A stretch of 64,000 bases of DNA from Tunturiibacter gelidiferens (GCF_014201335.1 NZ_JACHEB010000003.1:372001-436000); one strand, 5' to 3'; positions 17,696-28,082 are shown, numbered from the stretch's first letter. Translations and numbers: made by a program. Notes: generated by a model not told the origin, from the sequence alone.

Positions 17696-19066
17696 ATGTC
17701 TACAAGGCAACTCCATTTACGGAGTGGGATGTTGGGAGTCCTGCACATCGCGGTATGGTGTGCACTGCTGGTAGGTATTGTACACGGGCAAGCTTCGCAG
17801 GACCAAGTTGACGAGGCCCTTAGCCAGAAAGTCCGCAGCGTGATTGGACACCTAAAGGAGGGTGTTTACGGTCCGGCGACTCAAGAGCAGACTGCCGAGG
17901 CAGAGGCGGGACAGCTTGTTCCAATCCTCGAAGCACGGTTTGCGACGAGCCAGGATGCGGTGGTGAAGGCGAGAGTCGCGCGTGCTTTAGTGGATCTGGT
18001 TGACAAGGGCAATGCGTACTGGGACTTTCTGGTACAGCAGGCGAAGTTGGCGATTGAGAGCGATGCTCCGTCTACACAGTGCTACTCGTCAACGAACTGC
18101 ACGGGACATGCAGCGTATGTAGTGTGGGCCCGCGCCCATAACGCTCCTCAAGACTCACAGGCAGAGATGGAGTTGCAATGGCTTCTGGAGGAGAGAGTTC
18201 AGGGGGTATTTGGTGATCCGAGAGGGATTTCATTACTCCGCGAAGCTCTCAAGTCACCTAACATCAACGTCGTCTGGGCAGGGGCGGACGGACTGACGCG
18301 TGCTCTTGACAAGGATTCGATTCCGTTGATTGTCGAAGCATGCAAGCGATTCCATGGAGAGGAGGTGCCGTTAATCTCGCATACTCTAAGACAATTTATG
18401 AGAGATCCTGATGCGCGAACTGCTGCTCGAGCCGGTGAGGAACAGTGTGTGCCTCCTCCGCCTCCGCTTGATCCCGCAGAGAACCTTGCCATCCTGAAGA
18501 AAACCTTTTTGAACACTCAGGATGAGCTTGATAAGGCGCGAACTGCGAGCGCTTTGATTAGCCTCGGAGACAAGGACGATATCTACTGGGATTTTCTGTT
18601 GCGGCTGGAGACATCGTTGCTGGAAGGAGAAGTCTCGTCTGCTGTGAAGAGCGATTCGCAGGGAAAGCCAATCGAGTGGCCTTCGTCAGATGAGGCGTGG
18701 GCCAAGCAGGATCGAGAGCTTAACGAGATGCTGACGTTCGTTGAAATCGTGGATGCAACTCGGGACCCCAGGGGAATACGTCTCCTTCGAAGAGCTCTTT
18801 CATCCCCTAATTCTGAGACTCAGAATATTGCGGCTAGCGGACTGGCCCGAGCGCAGGATAAGGATTCGGTTTCACTGATCATTGACGTGTGCAAGAATGC
18901 GCCGCCGGATGTGGCATCTGTTATTGCAGCGAATGCGTTGGTGTATTTCGACGATCCTCGGGCGCAGAGTGCGGCGGATCAGTACCTTTCCAAGGATGCC
19001 GCTAAATTTGCTCGCGAGGAGAAGGCGAACGGGATTGGTCCTCTTGGGCCGTGGCCTCCGAAATAG
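17696..19066 (+). CDS. Secreted protein with duplicated HEAT-like repeat module
   Basis: About 456 residues from the ATG at 17696, placed six bases after a GGAG; an ATG 12 bases earlier is in frame. A signal peptide core (VLHIAVWCALLVGIVHG) leads the protein. Two halves repeat each other: KARVARALVDLVDKGNAYWD (first) versus KARTASALISLGDKDDIYWD (second), and DPRGISLLREALKSPN versus DPRGIRLLRRALSSPN, each followed by LTRALDKDSIPLIVEACK-like segments. These alternating helices look like HEAT/PBS-lyase-type scaffold repeats. No catalytic residues are visible. Function unknown; a protein-interaction scaffold in the periplasm is likely. Confidence 0.7.
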   Translation: MSTRQLHLRSGMLGVLHIAVWCALLVGIVHGQASQDQVDEALSQKVRSVIGHLKEGVYGPATQEQTAEAEAGQLVPILEARFATSQDAVVKARVARALVDLVDKGNAYWDFLVQQAKLAIESDAPSTQCYSSTNCTGHAAYVVWARAHNAPQDSQAEMELQWLLEERVQGVFGDPRGISLLREALKSPNINVVWAGADGLTRALDKDSIPLIVEACKRFHGEEVPLISHTLRQFMRDPDARTAARAGEEQCVPPPPPLDPAENLAILKKTFLNTQDELDKARTASALISLGDKDDIYWDFLLRLETSLLEGEVSSAVKSDSQGKPIEWPSSDEAWAKQDRELNEMLTFVEIVDATRDPRGIRLLRRALSSPNSETQNIAASGLARAQDKDSVSLIIDVCKNAPPDVASVIAANALVYFDDPRAQSAADQYLSKDAAKFAREEKANGIGPLGPWPPK

Positions 19067-19175
19067 GAAGACAATCGCGTGAGCGGTTTGTCCCACTGCT
19101 ATGTGCGTGGCAGTTGCACCGCACTACGTGAGGCAGGTTGTCGGAATTAGTGACTGAGTGAACTGGGAGACTTTG

Positions 19176-20204
19176 CTAGCGGTTCATGCGGTCGAGGTGG
19201 CGGTAGCCGCCTGTGGCGATGAAGGCGGTGAGGAAGATGGTGAAGTTGTAGCTGGCGTGGATGAGTGTTGAGGCAAGGACAGAGCGGAGGCGGATGCGGA
19301 CGGCGCTGAGGATGAGCGAGACGCAGAAGAGCAAGAGAATAACGGGCCAGGTAAAGGCTGTCTGCTGTCCGTGGAGGAGGGCGAAGAGGATGCTGGTGAA
19401 GACGGCGGAGAAGACGAAGGCGGGCGTGGAGATTTTGTTGTTGGAGTGCCAGAACTCGCGGGCGGCCGGGGTGCGGGGGAGCGAGAGCCAGTCGTAGGCG
19501 ATGGCTACGGCGGGAAGGAGGAAGCCGCGGAATAGGATCTCTTCAAAGAGCGGTGCGACGAGCACGCCGAAGAGGGTGACGAGCCAGACATCGGACGGGG
19601 TGCGGAAGAAGTCGTCCATGGGGATGTCTTTGGGGATGGCGATGACGGATGAGATCGCCTGGATCGCGAAGGAGAGAGTCAGGCCGAGGGGGATGAGGCG
19701 GAGCGCATTGCGTCGGGCAGCGTCGGGGTTGGCATCGATGCCGGTGATGAAGGGGCGTTTCCATAGGAGCGGGAAGACGAACCAGGAGACGGCCAGGGTG
19801 AGGATGTAGGTCAGCGCTTCGGTGCCGATGAGGAGTTTGGGTGGGATCGAAGAGATTGCCGATGCCTTGTTGCCAATTGCGGATGGTTTGGCGACGCCGA
19901 GGATGAGGAGTTGGGTGAGGAAGAGAAAGAGGCCGGTGATGGCGAGGAAGAGGAGCGCGTGACCGAGGTTTGGGATGCGGTGGGGGGCATCTTCCGGAGC
20001 GTCGTTGGGGGTGTTGTCCATGGGAGGCTGGAGGATGGCCTCGCCTTCGGGAAGGATGGGGCGGACCACGGGAGCATCGGATTGGCTGCGGGTTTGGGGC
20101 GGTGCGGGTGGGAGAAAGAACGTGGTCGGGTTGCGCACTTCGCCCGATTGGGACGAAGGGTTCTCCTGGGCTGAGGTAGCGGGGGTCGGGGTGAGATCGC
20201 TCAT
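19176..20204 (-). CDS. CPBP family intramembrane metalloprotease
   Basis: 342 residues with a proline-rich cytoplasmic N-terminus of about 80 residues and six to eight membrane helices. The CPBP (Abi, Rce1-like) motifs are present: LFEEILFRG with the Glu-Glu pair, an ALLHGQQ histidine and a LIHASYNF histidine, together the predicted metal site. Family members cleave prenylated or other membrane peptides; the substrate here is unknown. Its ATG at 20204 overlaps the uvrA stop codon (ATGA), so translation is coupled to uvrA. Confidence 0.85.
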   Translation of the reverse strand: MSDLTPTPATSAQENPSSQSGEVRNPTTFFLPPAPPQTRSQSDAPVVRPILPEGEAILQPPMDNTPNDAPEDAPHRIPNLGHALLFLAITGLFLFLTQLLILGVAKPSAIGNKASAISSIPPKLLIGTEALTYILTLAVSWFVFPLLWKRPFITGIDANPDAARRNALRLIPLGLTLSFAIQAISSVIAIPKDIPMDDFFRTPSDVWLVTLFGVLVAPLFEEILFRGFLLPAVAIAYDWLSLPRTPAAREFWHSNNKISTPAFVFSAVFTSILFALLHGQQTAFTWPVILLLFCVSLILSAVRIRLRSVLASTLIHASYNFTIFLTAFIATGGYRHLDRMNR

Positions 20205-23200
20205 GCTTTTTTCGTGCGTGGGACCGGTTTTGCGGGCGGTACTTTCTTTCCGGATTCTTTGGTCGAAGATGCTGTGCTTATTGTGGACTTCTTTGCGGGT
20301 TTTGGCTTGATGCTTTTGGGGGATCTTTCAGCAGGTTTGGTAGCGCTGGCTTTGGCGAGGCCGGTTTTCTTTTCGGGGGCCGTGAATTTGCCCTTTGGTT
20401 GTTTGATCGCGTCGGCGCGGGCTGCGATGCTGGCGGGCTGGGGACCGGCGTGGCTGGTGCCGTTGCGGCTGGCGAAGTTGGAGTTGTGCGAGGTGTAGTA
20501 GCGGGCGAGGAAGCTGCCGGTGTGGGAGGCGGCGACGGTGGCGATCTGCTCGGGCGTGCCGTGGGCGATGATGCGGCCGCCGCCTTCGCCGCCCTCGGGG
20601 CCCATGTCGAGGATGTAGTCGGCGTTGCGGATGATGTCGAGGTTGTGCTCGATGATGATGACGGTGTTGCCGAGGTCGGTGAGGCGGTGGAGGACTTCGA
20701 GGAGCTTGCGGACGTCGTCGAAGTGGAGGCCGGTGGTGGGCTCGTCGAGGAGGTAGAGGGTGCGGCCGGTTTGGCGCTTGGAGAGTTCGCGGGCCAGCTT
20801 CATGCGCTGGGCTTCGCCGCCGGAGAGGGTGGTGGCGGATTGGCCGAGGTGGATGTAACCGAGGCCTACGTCGACTAGGGTTTGGAGCTTGATGTTTACT
20901 GTGGGGATGTCTTTTAAGATCGGGACGGCGTCGGCGATGGGGAGGTCGAGGAGGTCGGCGATGGAGTAGCCGTTGAACTTTACGGAGAGGGTTTCCTGAT
21001 TGTAACGACGTCCATTACATACCTCGCAGAGGACGTAGACGTCGGGAAGGAAGTTCATCTCGATGCGGCGCTGGCCTTCCCCCTGGCAGGCTTCGCAGCG
21101 TCCACCTTGCACGTTGAAGGAGAAGCGGCCGGGCTTGTAGCCACGCTCGCGTGATTCGGGGAGCATGGCGAAGAGGTCGCGGATCGCGGTGAAGACGCCG
21201 GTGTAGGTGGCGGGATTGCTGCGTGGGGTTCGGCCGATGGGGGACTGGTCGATCTGGATGACTTTGTCAAGCTGATCGATGCCGATGACTTTGCCGTGCT
21301 GGCCGGGCTCTTCGCGGGAGCCGTAGAGTTCCTTTGCGAGGGAGCGGTACAGGATGTCGTTGACGAGAGTGGATTTTCCGCTGCCGCTGACGCCGGTGAT
21401 GACGGTCATGACGCCGAGGGGAAAGTGGGCGGTGACGTTTTGGAGGTTGTGGGAGTGGGCGTTCTCGACGGTGACCCAGTTGTTGGTGAGAGCGCGGGGC
21501 TCGGCGCGGGCTACGATTTCGATTTTGCCGGCGAGGTATTGGCCGGTGATGGACGCGGGGTTGTCCATGATCTGCTGAGGGGTGCCGTCGGCGATGAGGA
21601 TGCCGCCGTTTTTGCCGGCGCCGGGGCCGAGGTCGAGGACGTAGTCGGCTTTGCGGATGGTGTCTTCGTCGTGCTCGACGACCAGGACGGTGTTGCCGAG
21701 GTCGCGGAGGTCTTCGAGTGCGTTGATGAGTCGCTGGTTGTCGCGCTGGTGGAGGCCGATAGAGGGCTCGTCGAGGACGTAGAGGACGCCGCGTAGTTTG
21801 GAGCCGATTTGGGTGGCTAGGCGGATGCGCTGGCCTTCGCCGCCGGAGAGGGTGGCGGCGGAGCGGTCGAGCGCGAGGTAGCCAAGGCCGACGGCGTTGA
21901 GGAATTCGAGCCGCTCGATGATCTCGCGCTGGAGGCGGTCGGCGATGATGCGGTCGCGGCCGACGAAGTTCATGTTGCGGGCGGAGGTGAGGGCGCGTTC
22001 GAGGGGGAGGGCGGTGAAGTCGGCGATGGATGCGCCGTTTACGGTGACGGCGAGAGATTCGGGGCGGAGGCGGCGGCCTTTGCAGACGGGGCAGATGGTC
22101 GCGGACATGTACTGCATCATGTACTCGCGGTAGCCTTCGGATTTGGTGTCTTCGAGGTTGGAGCGGAGGTATTCGAAGATGCCGTGGAAGCCGGTGCGTC
22201 CGGCTTCGGCGCGTGGGGGGCCGTAGAGGAAGAGATTTTGTTGCTCGGTGGTGAGGTCCTCGAAGGGGGGCTTGATGTTGATCTTGGTTTTCTCGGCGAA
22301 GAGCTTGATGAGGCGGAGGAGGTAGGCGGAGCCGCTGCCGGGGCCCATGGCTCCGTCGAGGAGGGGCTTGGACCAGTCGGTGATGGTCTTGGCGGGGTCG
22401 AAGTCGTAGATGCTGCCGAGGCCGTGGCAGTTGGGGCAGGCACCGTAGTTGGAGTTGAAGGAGAAGCTGCGGGGCTCGAGGCGGGGGACGTTGATGCCGC
22501 AGTCGGGGCAGGCCATCGAGGAGGAGTAGAGGGTCTCTTCCTGCTCGCGGGTGTTGGGGTTCTGGATGCCGATGAGGACGAGGCCGTTCGCCATCTGAAG
22601 GGCCTTGGTGACGGAGGTCTCGAGGCGGCGGGTGTCGTATTTAGGCGCGGCGTTGGCGAGGGCGGCGTTGGTGTTGTCGGGTGGGAGGGGTTTGAGGATG
22701 ATGCGGTCGACTACGGCTTCGATGGTGTGGTTCTTGCGTTTTTCGAGGCGCATGCCTTCGGTTAGCTCGGTCATCTCGCCGTCGATCCGGGCGCGGAAGC
22801 CTTGCTGGTCGAGGGCTTCGAGCTCTTCGCGGAACTCACCTTTTCGGCCGCGGACGATGGGAGCGTAGACGGTGATGCGTTCGCCGGGGGAGAGGGCGGC
22901 GATGCGTTCGACGATCTGCTCGGCGGACTGGCGGGTGATGGGGCGGTGGCAGTTGGGGCAGTGGGGCTGGCCTACGCTGGCGTACAAAAGCCTCAGATAA
23001 TCATAGATCTCGGTGATGGTGCCGACGGTGGATCGGGGGCTGCGGGAAGTGGTTTTTTGTTCGATGGAGATGGCGGGGGAGAGGCCGTCGATGGCGTCGA
23101 CGTCGGGGCGCTCCATCTGGTCTAAGAATTGTCTGGCGTACGCCGATAAGGTTTCTACGTAGCGGCGTTGGCCTTCGGCGTAGATCGTGTCGAAGGCGAG

Positions 23201-23323
23201 GGAGGATTTTCCGGAGCCGGAGAGGCCGGTGACCACGGTGAGTGTATTGCGCGGGATGCTGACGTCGACGTTGCGGAGATTGTGCTGGCGAGCGCCGCGG
23301 ACGGTGATGTGTGTAATGCCCAT
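20201..23323 (-). CDS. uvrA: Excinuclease ABC subunit A with a basic C-terminal tail
   Basis: 1,040 residues from the ATG at 23323 ([15 protein letters not shown], the usual UvrA N-terminus); an in-frame upstream start would add 32 unusual residues. It recognises DNA damage and loads UvrB in nucleotide excision repair. Both ATPase halves are complete: Walker [10 protein letters not shown] and GVSGSGKST, signatures [12 protein letters not shown] and [12 protein letters not shown]. Zinc-binding cysteines appear in CPDCG...CPNCHG and CEACQG...CEVCNG. The last roughly 90 residues form a Lys/Pro/Ala/Ser-rich tail ending PRTKKA, resembling eukaryotic H1-like tails; it is not part of the standard protein and may add non-specific DNA binding. 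The stop overlaps the CPBP protease start. Confidence 0.95.
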   Translation of the reverse strand: MGITHITVRGARQHNLRNVDVSIPRNTLTVVTGLSGSGKSSLAFDTIYAEGQRRYVETLSAYARQFLDQMERPDVDAIDGLSPAISIEQKTTSRSPRSTVGTITEIYDYLRLLYASVGQPHCPNCHRPITRQSAEQIVERIAALSPGERITVYAPIVRGRKGEFREELEALDQQGFRARIDGEMTELTEGMRLEKRKNHTIEAVVDRIILKPLPPDNTNAALANAAPKYDTRRLETSVTKALQMANGLVLIGIQNPNTREQEETLYSSSMACPDCGINVPRLEPRSFSFNSNYGACPNCHGLGSIYDFDPAKTITDWSKPLLDGAMGPGSGSAYLLRLIKLFAEKTKINIKPPFEDLTTEQQNLFLYGPPRAEAGRTGFHGIFEYLRSNLEDTKSEGYREYMMQYMSATICPVCKGRRLRPESLAVTVNGASIADFTALPLERALTSARNMNFVGRDRIIADRLQREIIERLEFLNAVGLGYLALDRSAATLSGGEGQRIRLATQIGSKLRGVLYVLDEPSIGLHQRDNQRLINALEDLRDLGNTVLVVEHDEDTIRKADYVLDLGPGAGKNGGILIADGTPQQIMDNPASITGQYLAGKIEIVARAEPRALTNNWVTVENAHSHNLQNVTAHFPLGVMTVITGVSGSGKSTLVNDILYRSLAKELYGSREEPGQHGKVIGIDQLDKVIQIDQSPIGRTPRSNPATYTGVFTAIRDLFAMLPESRERGYKPGRFSFNVQGGRCEACQGEGQRRIEMNFLPDVYVLCEVCNGRRYNQETLSVKFNGYSIADLLDLPIADAVPILKDIPTVNIKLQTLVDVGLGYIHLGQSATTLSGGEAQRMKLARELSKRQTGRTLYLLDEPTTGLHFDDVRKLLEVLHRLTDLGNTVIIIEHNLDIIRNADYILDMGPEGGEGGGRIIAHGTPEQIATVAASHTGSFLARYYTSHNSNFASRNGTSHAGPQPASIAARADAIKQPKGKFTAPEKKTGLAKASATKPAERSPKSIKPKPAKKSTISTASSTKESGKKVPPAKPVPRTKKA

Positions 23324-23569
23324 GTGAGTTCTGTGGCGGTGTTCGGCCAAGTCTCTAGAATACGGCATTTTGGGGGGAGGCATTTCGGACAGGTGCGAGG
23401 GCTGGTTCGGCTGGTACAACCCCGGAATGGGAATTATGTATCCGAAGGAACAACAAGAGCCACTTTCGGGTCATTGTAATGGCACGTAAGTTTGCAACAA
23501 TAGCCGAGATGTAAAAAGTTCGGTCGCCGGAAAAAGGCCAGCGACTAATGAATTCGAGGGTTGGGTGTG

Positions 23570-23740
23570 ATGACGTCGATTATGTTGGTCTGTGCGGTGT
23601 TGGCTTCGCTGGCTGTGGGTGTTCTGGTGGCTTATGGGGTCTGTATTGCCATGTTTCGCGCATTCCACATGCATGCCCGTCAGGTGGCAGGAAACGCGGC
23701 CCGTCGAGTGGCGGCGACTGCTCAGGTCGCGAAGAGCTAA
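23570..23740 (+). CDS. Small single-pass membrane protein, 56 residues
   Basis: A short ORF with a GAGGG ribosome-site-like sequence before its ATG. It encodes one hydrophobic helix (about residues 4-28, LVCAVLASLAVGVLVAYGVC) and a basic, alanine-rich C-terminus (RQVAGNAARRVAATAQ). It lies in the divergent gap between uvrA and the STN-domain gene. The clean helix plus positive-inside tail support a real protein, but no function can be given. Confidence 0.6.
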   Translation: MTSIMLVCAVLASLAVGVLVAYGVCIAMFRAFHMHARQVAGNAARRVAATAQVAKS

Positions 23741-23904
23741 GGTTTCGATCTCTTAGAAGATAGCAGTAGCGCCTTCCGCTTCCGCCGGACGGTGCATCTC
23801 AAGTATTCGATCGACAAATCCTAAAATTCAATGGTCTCGCAGACCGAGTCTGGCCGAAATGTTTCAGGCGAGATGCTGACAGTTGCCGGTTGCTTCCTTG
23901 GAGG

Positions 23905-24657
23905 CTATTGAGGCGGAGTTTGCTGGCGGAGATGCTGGAGCTGCTCATAGATCTGCTGGGGAGTTTTGACTCCGTTGGGGGAGTCTGGCTGGGACGCGTC
24001 TGAAGGAGAGGACGTGCTGGGTGCGGCGGGAACGATTGGCGGCGCGGTCCTGTTGCGATCAATCGTCCCCTCGCCGACGGGCTGAGATTGTTCGGGGGCG
24101 GATTGAGAGTCCTGTGAATCGGCTTTGTCTTCGTCGGCAGCATTCGGGTTGGGTGGAGTTGGACCGCCCTGACGTGGGGTGAGGATAAGCTCTTGCACGG
24201 CGTCGCCATCGTGTTTCACGAGGATCATGTTGCTGCCTGTGCCGTCCAGGAGCTCGGCGAGAATCTGACCTGGCGCGGCGGGACCGTATCTCCCGAAGAC
24301 GCGCTCATCCGTAACGCCTCCTGTGATCTTGATGCCGGTGTCATGGGAGATCTGCCGGAGGATCTGGTTGAGGCTGGAGTTGTCAGCCGAGACCGAGAGG
24401 CTGCCGTTGGCCAAGGTGACTTGAGCGCGCTTTGGCTGTTGCTGGGAGGGAGTGAGCGGGATCGTGGGCTCAATGGTGGGGGGAGTTGGCGGCAAGGTGG
24501 ACGCGGCCTGAACGGGCGCGGAGGGTTTGGGCTGAGTAGTGGGAGCCGACTGCGCGGACAACAGGGCGGCGGACGCGAAGCTCGAATAGAGGATGAAACG
24601 AATTTGCCCGATGCTCTGCATGTAGTTGTAGGACGCGCTGCGGCGAAGAAATGTCAT
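23905..24657 (-). CDS. Exported STN-like (secretin/TonB N-terminal) domain protein
   Basis: 250 residues. A hydrophobic N-terminal segment (about 20-36) suggests export; a proline-rich linker (about 38-75) leads into an STN-like domain at about 77-165: SLSVSADNSSLNQILRQISHDTGIKI and the ILAELLDGTGSNMILV segment, the same fold found at the start of secretins and FecA-type receptors. The C-terminal third is Pro/Ser/Gln-rich and probably disordered. It has neither secretin core nor barrel, so it is a free-standing STN protein. A structural or assembly role at the envelope is likely; the partner is not in the window. The initiating codon could also be the later ATG at residue 13. Confidence 0.65.
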   Translation of the reverse strand: MTFLRRSASYNYMQSIGQIRFILYSSFASAALLSAQSAPTTQPKPSAPVQAASTLPPTPPTIEPTIPLTPSQQQPKRAQVTLANGSLSVSADNSSLNQILRQISHDTGIKITGGVTDERVFGRYGPAAPGQILAELLDGTGSNMILVKHDGDAVQELILTPRQGGPTPPNPNAADEDKADSQDSQSAPEQSQPVGEGTIDRNRTAPPIVPAAPSTSSPSDASQPDSPNGVKTPQQIYEQLQHLRQQTPPQ

Positions 24658-24796
24658 CGCCGTGAAGAGCTCTTGTACAGTTTATCGCGGATGCCCTTCG
24701 GGCAGCGAATTTCCGTGAATCGGATGGCCGTTTGCGGGGCTTTGGACGAGTCAGGTAAGGTGCTCCGTCCGTTGACGCTCTGATAGAGTTTTGGTC

Positions 24797-25177
24797 ATGC
24801 GCGCGACGGTTGTTCCGCAGAACCTGAAACGAAGAATTCTGAAAGAGTCGCTACGCGAAGACGGGCAACGAGATGCGGCTTTTCGTCGCATGATTCGTTC
24901 GGTTCCCAAGGGCAAGGTTTCAACGTATGGCAAGGTAGCGGCGGCGGCTGGCTATCCTTTGTACCATCGTGCGGTGGCACGGCTGCTGCACCAGGCTCCT
25001 CTTCAGGGACTGCCCTGGCAGCGCATTGTCGGCGCTGGAGGCGAGATCAAGCTAAGGGGCGAAGCTGCAGCGGAACAGCGGTTCCGACTGGGCATGGAGG
25101 GCGTAAAGTTTCGCGGCAAACGCGTCAATATGGAGATATATGAACACGCGCTTCGTAGCTGGGAGACGCTGGACTAA
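24797..25177 (+). CDS. Alkyltransferase-like (ATL) DNA repair protein
   Basis: 126 residues from the ATG at 24797. The fold is the DNA-binding C-terminal domain of O6-alkylguanine-DNA methyltransferases: VPKGKVSTYGKVAAAAGYP (helix-turn-helix) then LPWQRIVGAGGEI. In methyltransferases the latter reads PCHRV, with the acceptor cysteine; here it is PWQRI with Trp74, the hallmark of ATL proteins. ATLs bind O6-alkylguanine, flip it out and hand the lesion to nucleotide excision repair without removing the alkyl group. uvrA lies 1.5 kb away on the other strand, which fits that role. The N-terminus has a short basic extension. Confidence 0.85.
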   Translation: MRATVVPQNLKRRILKESLREDGQRDAAFRRMIRSVPKGKVSTYGKVAAAAGYPLYHRAVARLLHQAPLQGLPWQRIVGAGGEIKLRGEAAAEQRFRLGMEGVKFRGKRVNMEIYEHALRSWETLD

Positions 25178-25269
25178 GGCTTCGGCTGTTGGATGTGTGG
25201 GAGTAGCTGTAGACTGGGATGGCCCTTTTGCGCGTCTCAAATGGGGTATCGAGGCTCCGTAAGAGGTTG

Positions 25270-26295
25270 ATGGTGGACGTGATGATGAGATTGAAGATTG
25301 GATTGCTGACGGTGGGGCTGCTTGTGGCCGGGGTTGCGTCCGCGGAGGTGTGCACGACACAGTCGCAGATGACGGGCGCGGAGCGAGAGGCTCTAGCTGC
25401 AGCGGCGCGTGGGCTGGCAGGGAAGGTTCAGGCCGGTGACGTGAACGGTTTGCGTGCCGCTACTGCAGCGGAATATGCCAAGGATTTTGGTGGTATTGGC
25501 GAGGTTGTGAACAGCACCGCGGCGCATGTGAAGGGTGGCTCGCTGAAGGTGGAACAGGTTTATCTGCTGGATGGGACTGAACTGAAGCGCGCTGCGGACG
25601 GGTCGGTGCCGGACGCACAGTTTTTCTGTTCGCTGAATAAGACGTCGGCGGAGGCAGATTTTATTATCTCGGGGCTGGCACCGGGGCGCTATGGGTTTGC
25701 GATGGTGGACGTTCCGGATGGCGCTGCTCCGTGGCGGTTGTCGTTTCTGCTGCGGCAGGACCAGGGGCAGTGGGTGATGGCAGGGTTTTATCCGAAGCCT
25801 TTGATGGCGGCGGGTCATGACGGGCTTTGGTACTGGACGCAGGCGCGTTCGATGACGGCGCAGAAAGAGCATTGGAATGCGTGGCTCTACTACCAGCAGG
25901 CGGAGAGTCTGCTGCGGCCTGCGAATTTTATTCAGAGCACGCATCTGGAGAAGTTGAAGGCTGAGGAGACTGCGGCTGCACCACCTGCGTTGTCGGAGGG
26001 CGTGAGTGCGGAGTCGCCGCTGGTGGTGAAGGGGCCGGATGGAGTGGAGTACCGTTTTACCGCGTTGGGTGTGGATGACTCGCTGGGTAATGACAAGGTC
26101 GACGTCACGGCGCATCTGAAGTTGGAGCAGGTGGGAGATGCGGCGACTGCGAGGAAGCATAACTCGGATGCGATGACTGCGCTGTTGGCTGCGTATCCGG
26201 AGTTGAGGAAGCCGTTTCACGGCGTGTGGATGATTGCAGAGGCTCCTGGGCAGAGTGCATTTGCGACCGAAGAGGCGATGAGCCAGATTCACTGA
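25270..26295 (+). CDS. Exported protein of unknown function
   Basis: 341 residues from the ATG at 25270, preceded by AGAGG. A signal peptide (core LKIGLLTVGLLVAGVASA) is followed by a soluble body with no motif I can name. It contains two cysteines in the mature N-terminal half and a WYWTQARSM segment near the middle; the helix-rich region after it (HWNAWLYYQQAESLL) may be a repeat-like helical pair. The C-terminal part (about 255-341) looks like a small alpha/beta domain. Probably periplasmic. It stands between the ATL and nitroreductase genes on the same strand with a 145-base gap after it. Confidence 0.65.
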   Translation: MVDVMMRLKIGLLTVGLLVAGVASAEVCTTQSQMTGAEREALAAAARGLAGKVQAGDVNGLRAATAAEYAKDFGGIGEVVNSTAAHVKGGSLKVEQVYLLDGTELKRAADGSVPDAQFFCSLNKTSAEADFIISGLAPGRYGFAMVDVPDGAAPWRLSFLLRQDQGQWVMAGFYPKPLMAAGHDGLWYWTQARSMTAQKEHWNAWLYYQQAESLLRPANFIQSTHLEKLKAEETAAAPPALSEGVSAESPLVVKGPDGVEYRFTALGVDDSLGNDKVDVTAHLKLEQVGDAATARKHNSDAMTALLAAYPELRKPFHGVWMIAEAPGQSAFATEEAMSQIH

Positions 26296-26440
26296 GGACA
26301 GTTCGCGGTCTTCTGACGAGTGTTTGATCGGGTAGTGATATGTTGAGAATCGTTTCTGCAGGACGGTAAGAGATGCAGGGTAGGATGACTCACCTTCCAG
26401 GTTAGAACTGGCACTCTATTGATAGGTAAGAAAGAGAACA

Positions 26441-27091
26441 ATGACAAAACTAAAAAAGACACTCAGTCAGGCAATCCAGGAACGTAGAGCGACACCAAGT
26501 TTTGATGGAACGCCGATTCCGGCGGAGGACCTGCGCCAGATTCTGGATGCGGGGTTGCATGCACCGAGCGGATACAATCTTCAGCCTTGGCGGTTTGTGG
26601 TGGTGCAGTCGGCGGAGCAGAAGAAGAAGCTGCGTGGCGCGAGCTATAACCAGGGTAAGGTTGAAGAGGCCTCGGCGGTGATTGTGGCCTGCGGCGATAG
26701 TGATGGGTGGCGGAAGGATTTGGACCTGATCCTCGAGAAGGGGCGTAAGGGCGGGATGCCGGAGAGCTATGCGGCGCAGGCACAGAGCAGCGTTCCGAAT
26801 TACATGTCGAGCTTCAGTAGCGGGCAGATGCAGGGATGGTTGAACAAGCAGGTGATGCTGGCGTTTACGCACATGCTGTTGATGGCCGAGGTGATGGGCT
26901 ACGACACCGCGCCGATGGAGGGGTTCGAGCAGGACAAGGTGCATGAAGTGCTGCGGCTTCCGCTGAGCTATTGGGTGGTGGCGCTGCTGGCGATTGGACA
27001 TGTGAATGGCTCGGACAAGTTCGATGGCGGGCGATTTGAGATGGGACATACGGTGTTTGGAGAAGAGTTTGGCAAGCCGCTGAAGGTGTAG
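26441..27091 (+). CDS. Nitroreductase family FMN protein
   Basis: 216 residues. Family features: SQAIQERRATPSFDGTPI at the N-terminus with the FMN phosphate-binding arginines, LHAPSGYNLQPWRFVVV, and a C-terminal ALLAIGHVNGSDKFDGGR segment that normally contacts FMN. Members are homodimers that reduce nitro groups, quinones or flavins with NAD(P)H. The substrate cannot be predicted. The alpha/beta hydrolase gene starts 19 bases after its stop, so the two form an operon. Confidence 0.88.
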   Translation: MTKLKKTLSQAIQERRATPSFDGTPIPAEDLRQILDAGLHAPSGYNLQPWRFVVVQSAEQKKKLRGASYNQGKVEEASAVIVACGDSDGWRKDLDLILEKGRKGGMPESYAAQAQSSVPNYMSSFSSGQMQGWLNKQVMLAFTHMLLMAEVMGYDTAPMEGFEQDKVHEVLRLPLSYWVVALLAIGHVNGSDKFDGGRFEMGHTVFGEEFGKPLKV

Positions 27092-27109
27092 TGCGGAGAA
27101 GACTGGGCT

Positions 27110-28066
27110 ATGAAGCTTGCACTGCGCGTTGTGGCTTTTCTTTTGCTTGTGGTTGTCGCGGCCGGGTTGATCTTTTATCGGTATCCGCTTTGGGTTGCGG
27201 ATCAGCATACTCGATTTCACCTTTGGCGCCGCGGCGTGAAGAGCGAGTACGTCGAGGCTGGGGGATACAGGCTTCATTATTTTGAGGCTGGGCCAGCGGG
27301 TGGAGGTGGGACGCCGCTGGTGCTTGTGCATGGGCTGGGAGCTCGGGTTGAGGATTGGGGGGCGATGATTCCGGCGCTGGCGGCGCAGGGATTTCATGTG
27401 TATGCGCCCGATCTGCTGGGATATGGAAGGTCGCCGAAGCCCGATGTGAGTTACTCGATCTCGCTGCAGGAGCAGACAGTGGCTCAGTTCATGCAGGCGG
27501 TGCATGTTCCCAGTGCGGATGTTGGTGGGTGGTCGATGGGTGGGTGGATCGTGATGAAGCTGGCGCTGGATCATCCGGAGATCGTGGACCGGCTGATTGT
27601 GTATGACAGCGCGGGCGTGTATTTTCCAGCTGCGTTCGAGCCGGATTTGTTTACTCCGCATGATATCGCGGGAGTGAGGAAGTTGATTTCGATGTTGACT
27701 CCGAATCCTCGGCACGTTCCTGACTTTGCAGCGGAGGCGATGGTGCGGAAGCTGCAGAGGAATGCGTGGGTATTGAATCGAAGTACAGCCTCGATGATTA
27801 CGGGGAAGGATCTGCTGGATTTTCGGTTACATAATATTTCGCAGCCTATGTTGATTGTGTGGGGCTCGAAGGATGAGCTGATTCCGCTGGCTTCGGGGGA
27901 GACGATACATCGCAGCGTGCCGCAGTCTGTGTTGGACATTATCGAAGGGTGCGGGCACCTGGCTCCCGCGGAGTGTGCGAAGCCCGTGCTTGAGGGGACC
28001 GTTGAGTTTTTGCGGTCGGAGCCACCGATGCACGGTGGGGAGAGAACTTTTCCCACAGGCTATTGA
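27110..28066 (+). CDS. Membrane-anchored alpha/beta hydrolase
   Basis: 318 residues. A single N-terminal helix (about 5-24) anchors or exports it. The alpha/beta hydrolase core shows the oxyanion segment VLVHGLGAR, nucleophile elbow GGWSMGG (Ser in GWSMG), an acidic residue in IVWGSKDELIP and the catalytic histidine in EGCGHLAPAE. It is an esterase, lipase or related hydrolase of unknown substrate. It follows the nitroreductase gene closely and converges with ubiX, 16 bases between the stops. Confidence 0.87.
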   Translation: MKLALRVVAFLLLVVVAAGLIFYRYPLWVADQHTRFHLWRRGVKSEYVEAGGYRLHYFEAGPAGGGGTPLVLVHGLGARVEDWGAMIPALAAQGFHVYAPDLLGYGRSPKPDVSYSISLQEQTVAQFMQAVHVPSADVGGWSMGGWIVMKLALDHPEIVDRLIVYDSAGVYFPAAFEPDLFTPHDIAGVRKLISMLTPNPRHVPDFAAEAMVRKLQRNAWVLNRSTASMITGKDLLDFRLHNISQPMLIVWGSKDELIPLASGETIHRSVPQSVLDIIEGCGHLAPAECAKPVLEGTVEFLRSEPPMHGGERTFPTGY

Positions 28067-28082
28067 TCGCGATGCGTTTCGA

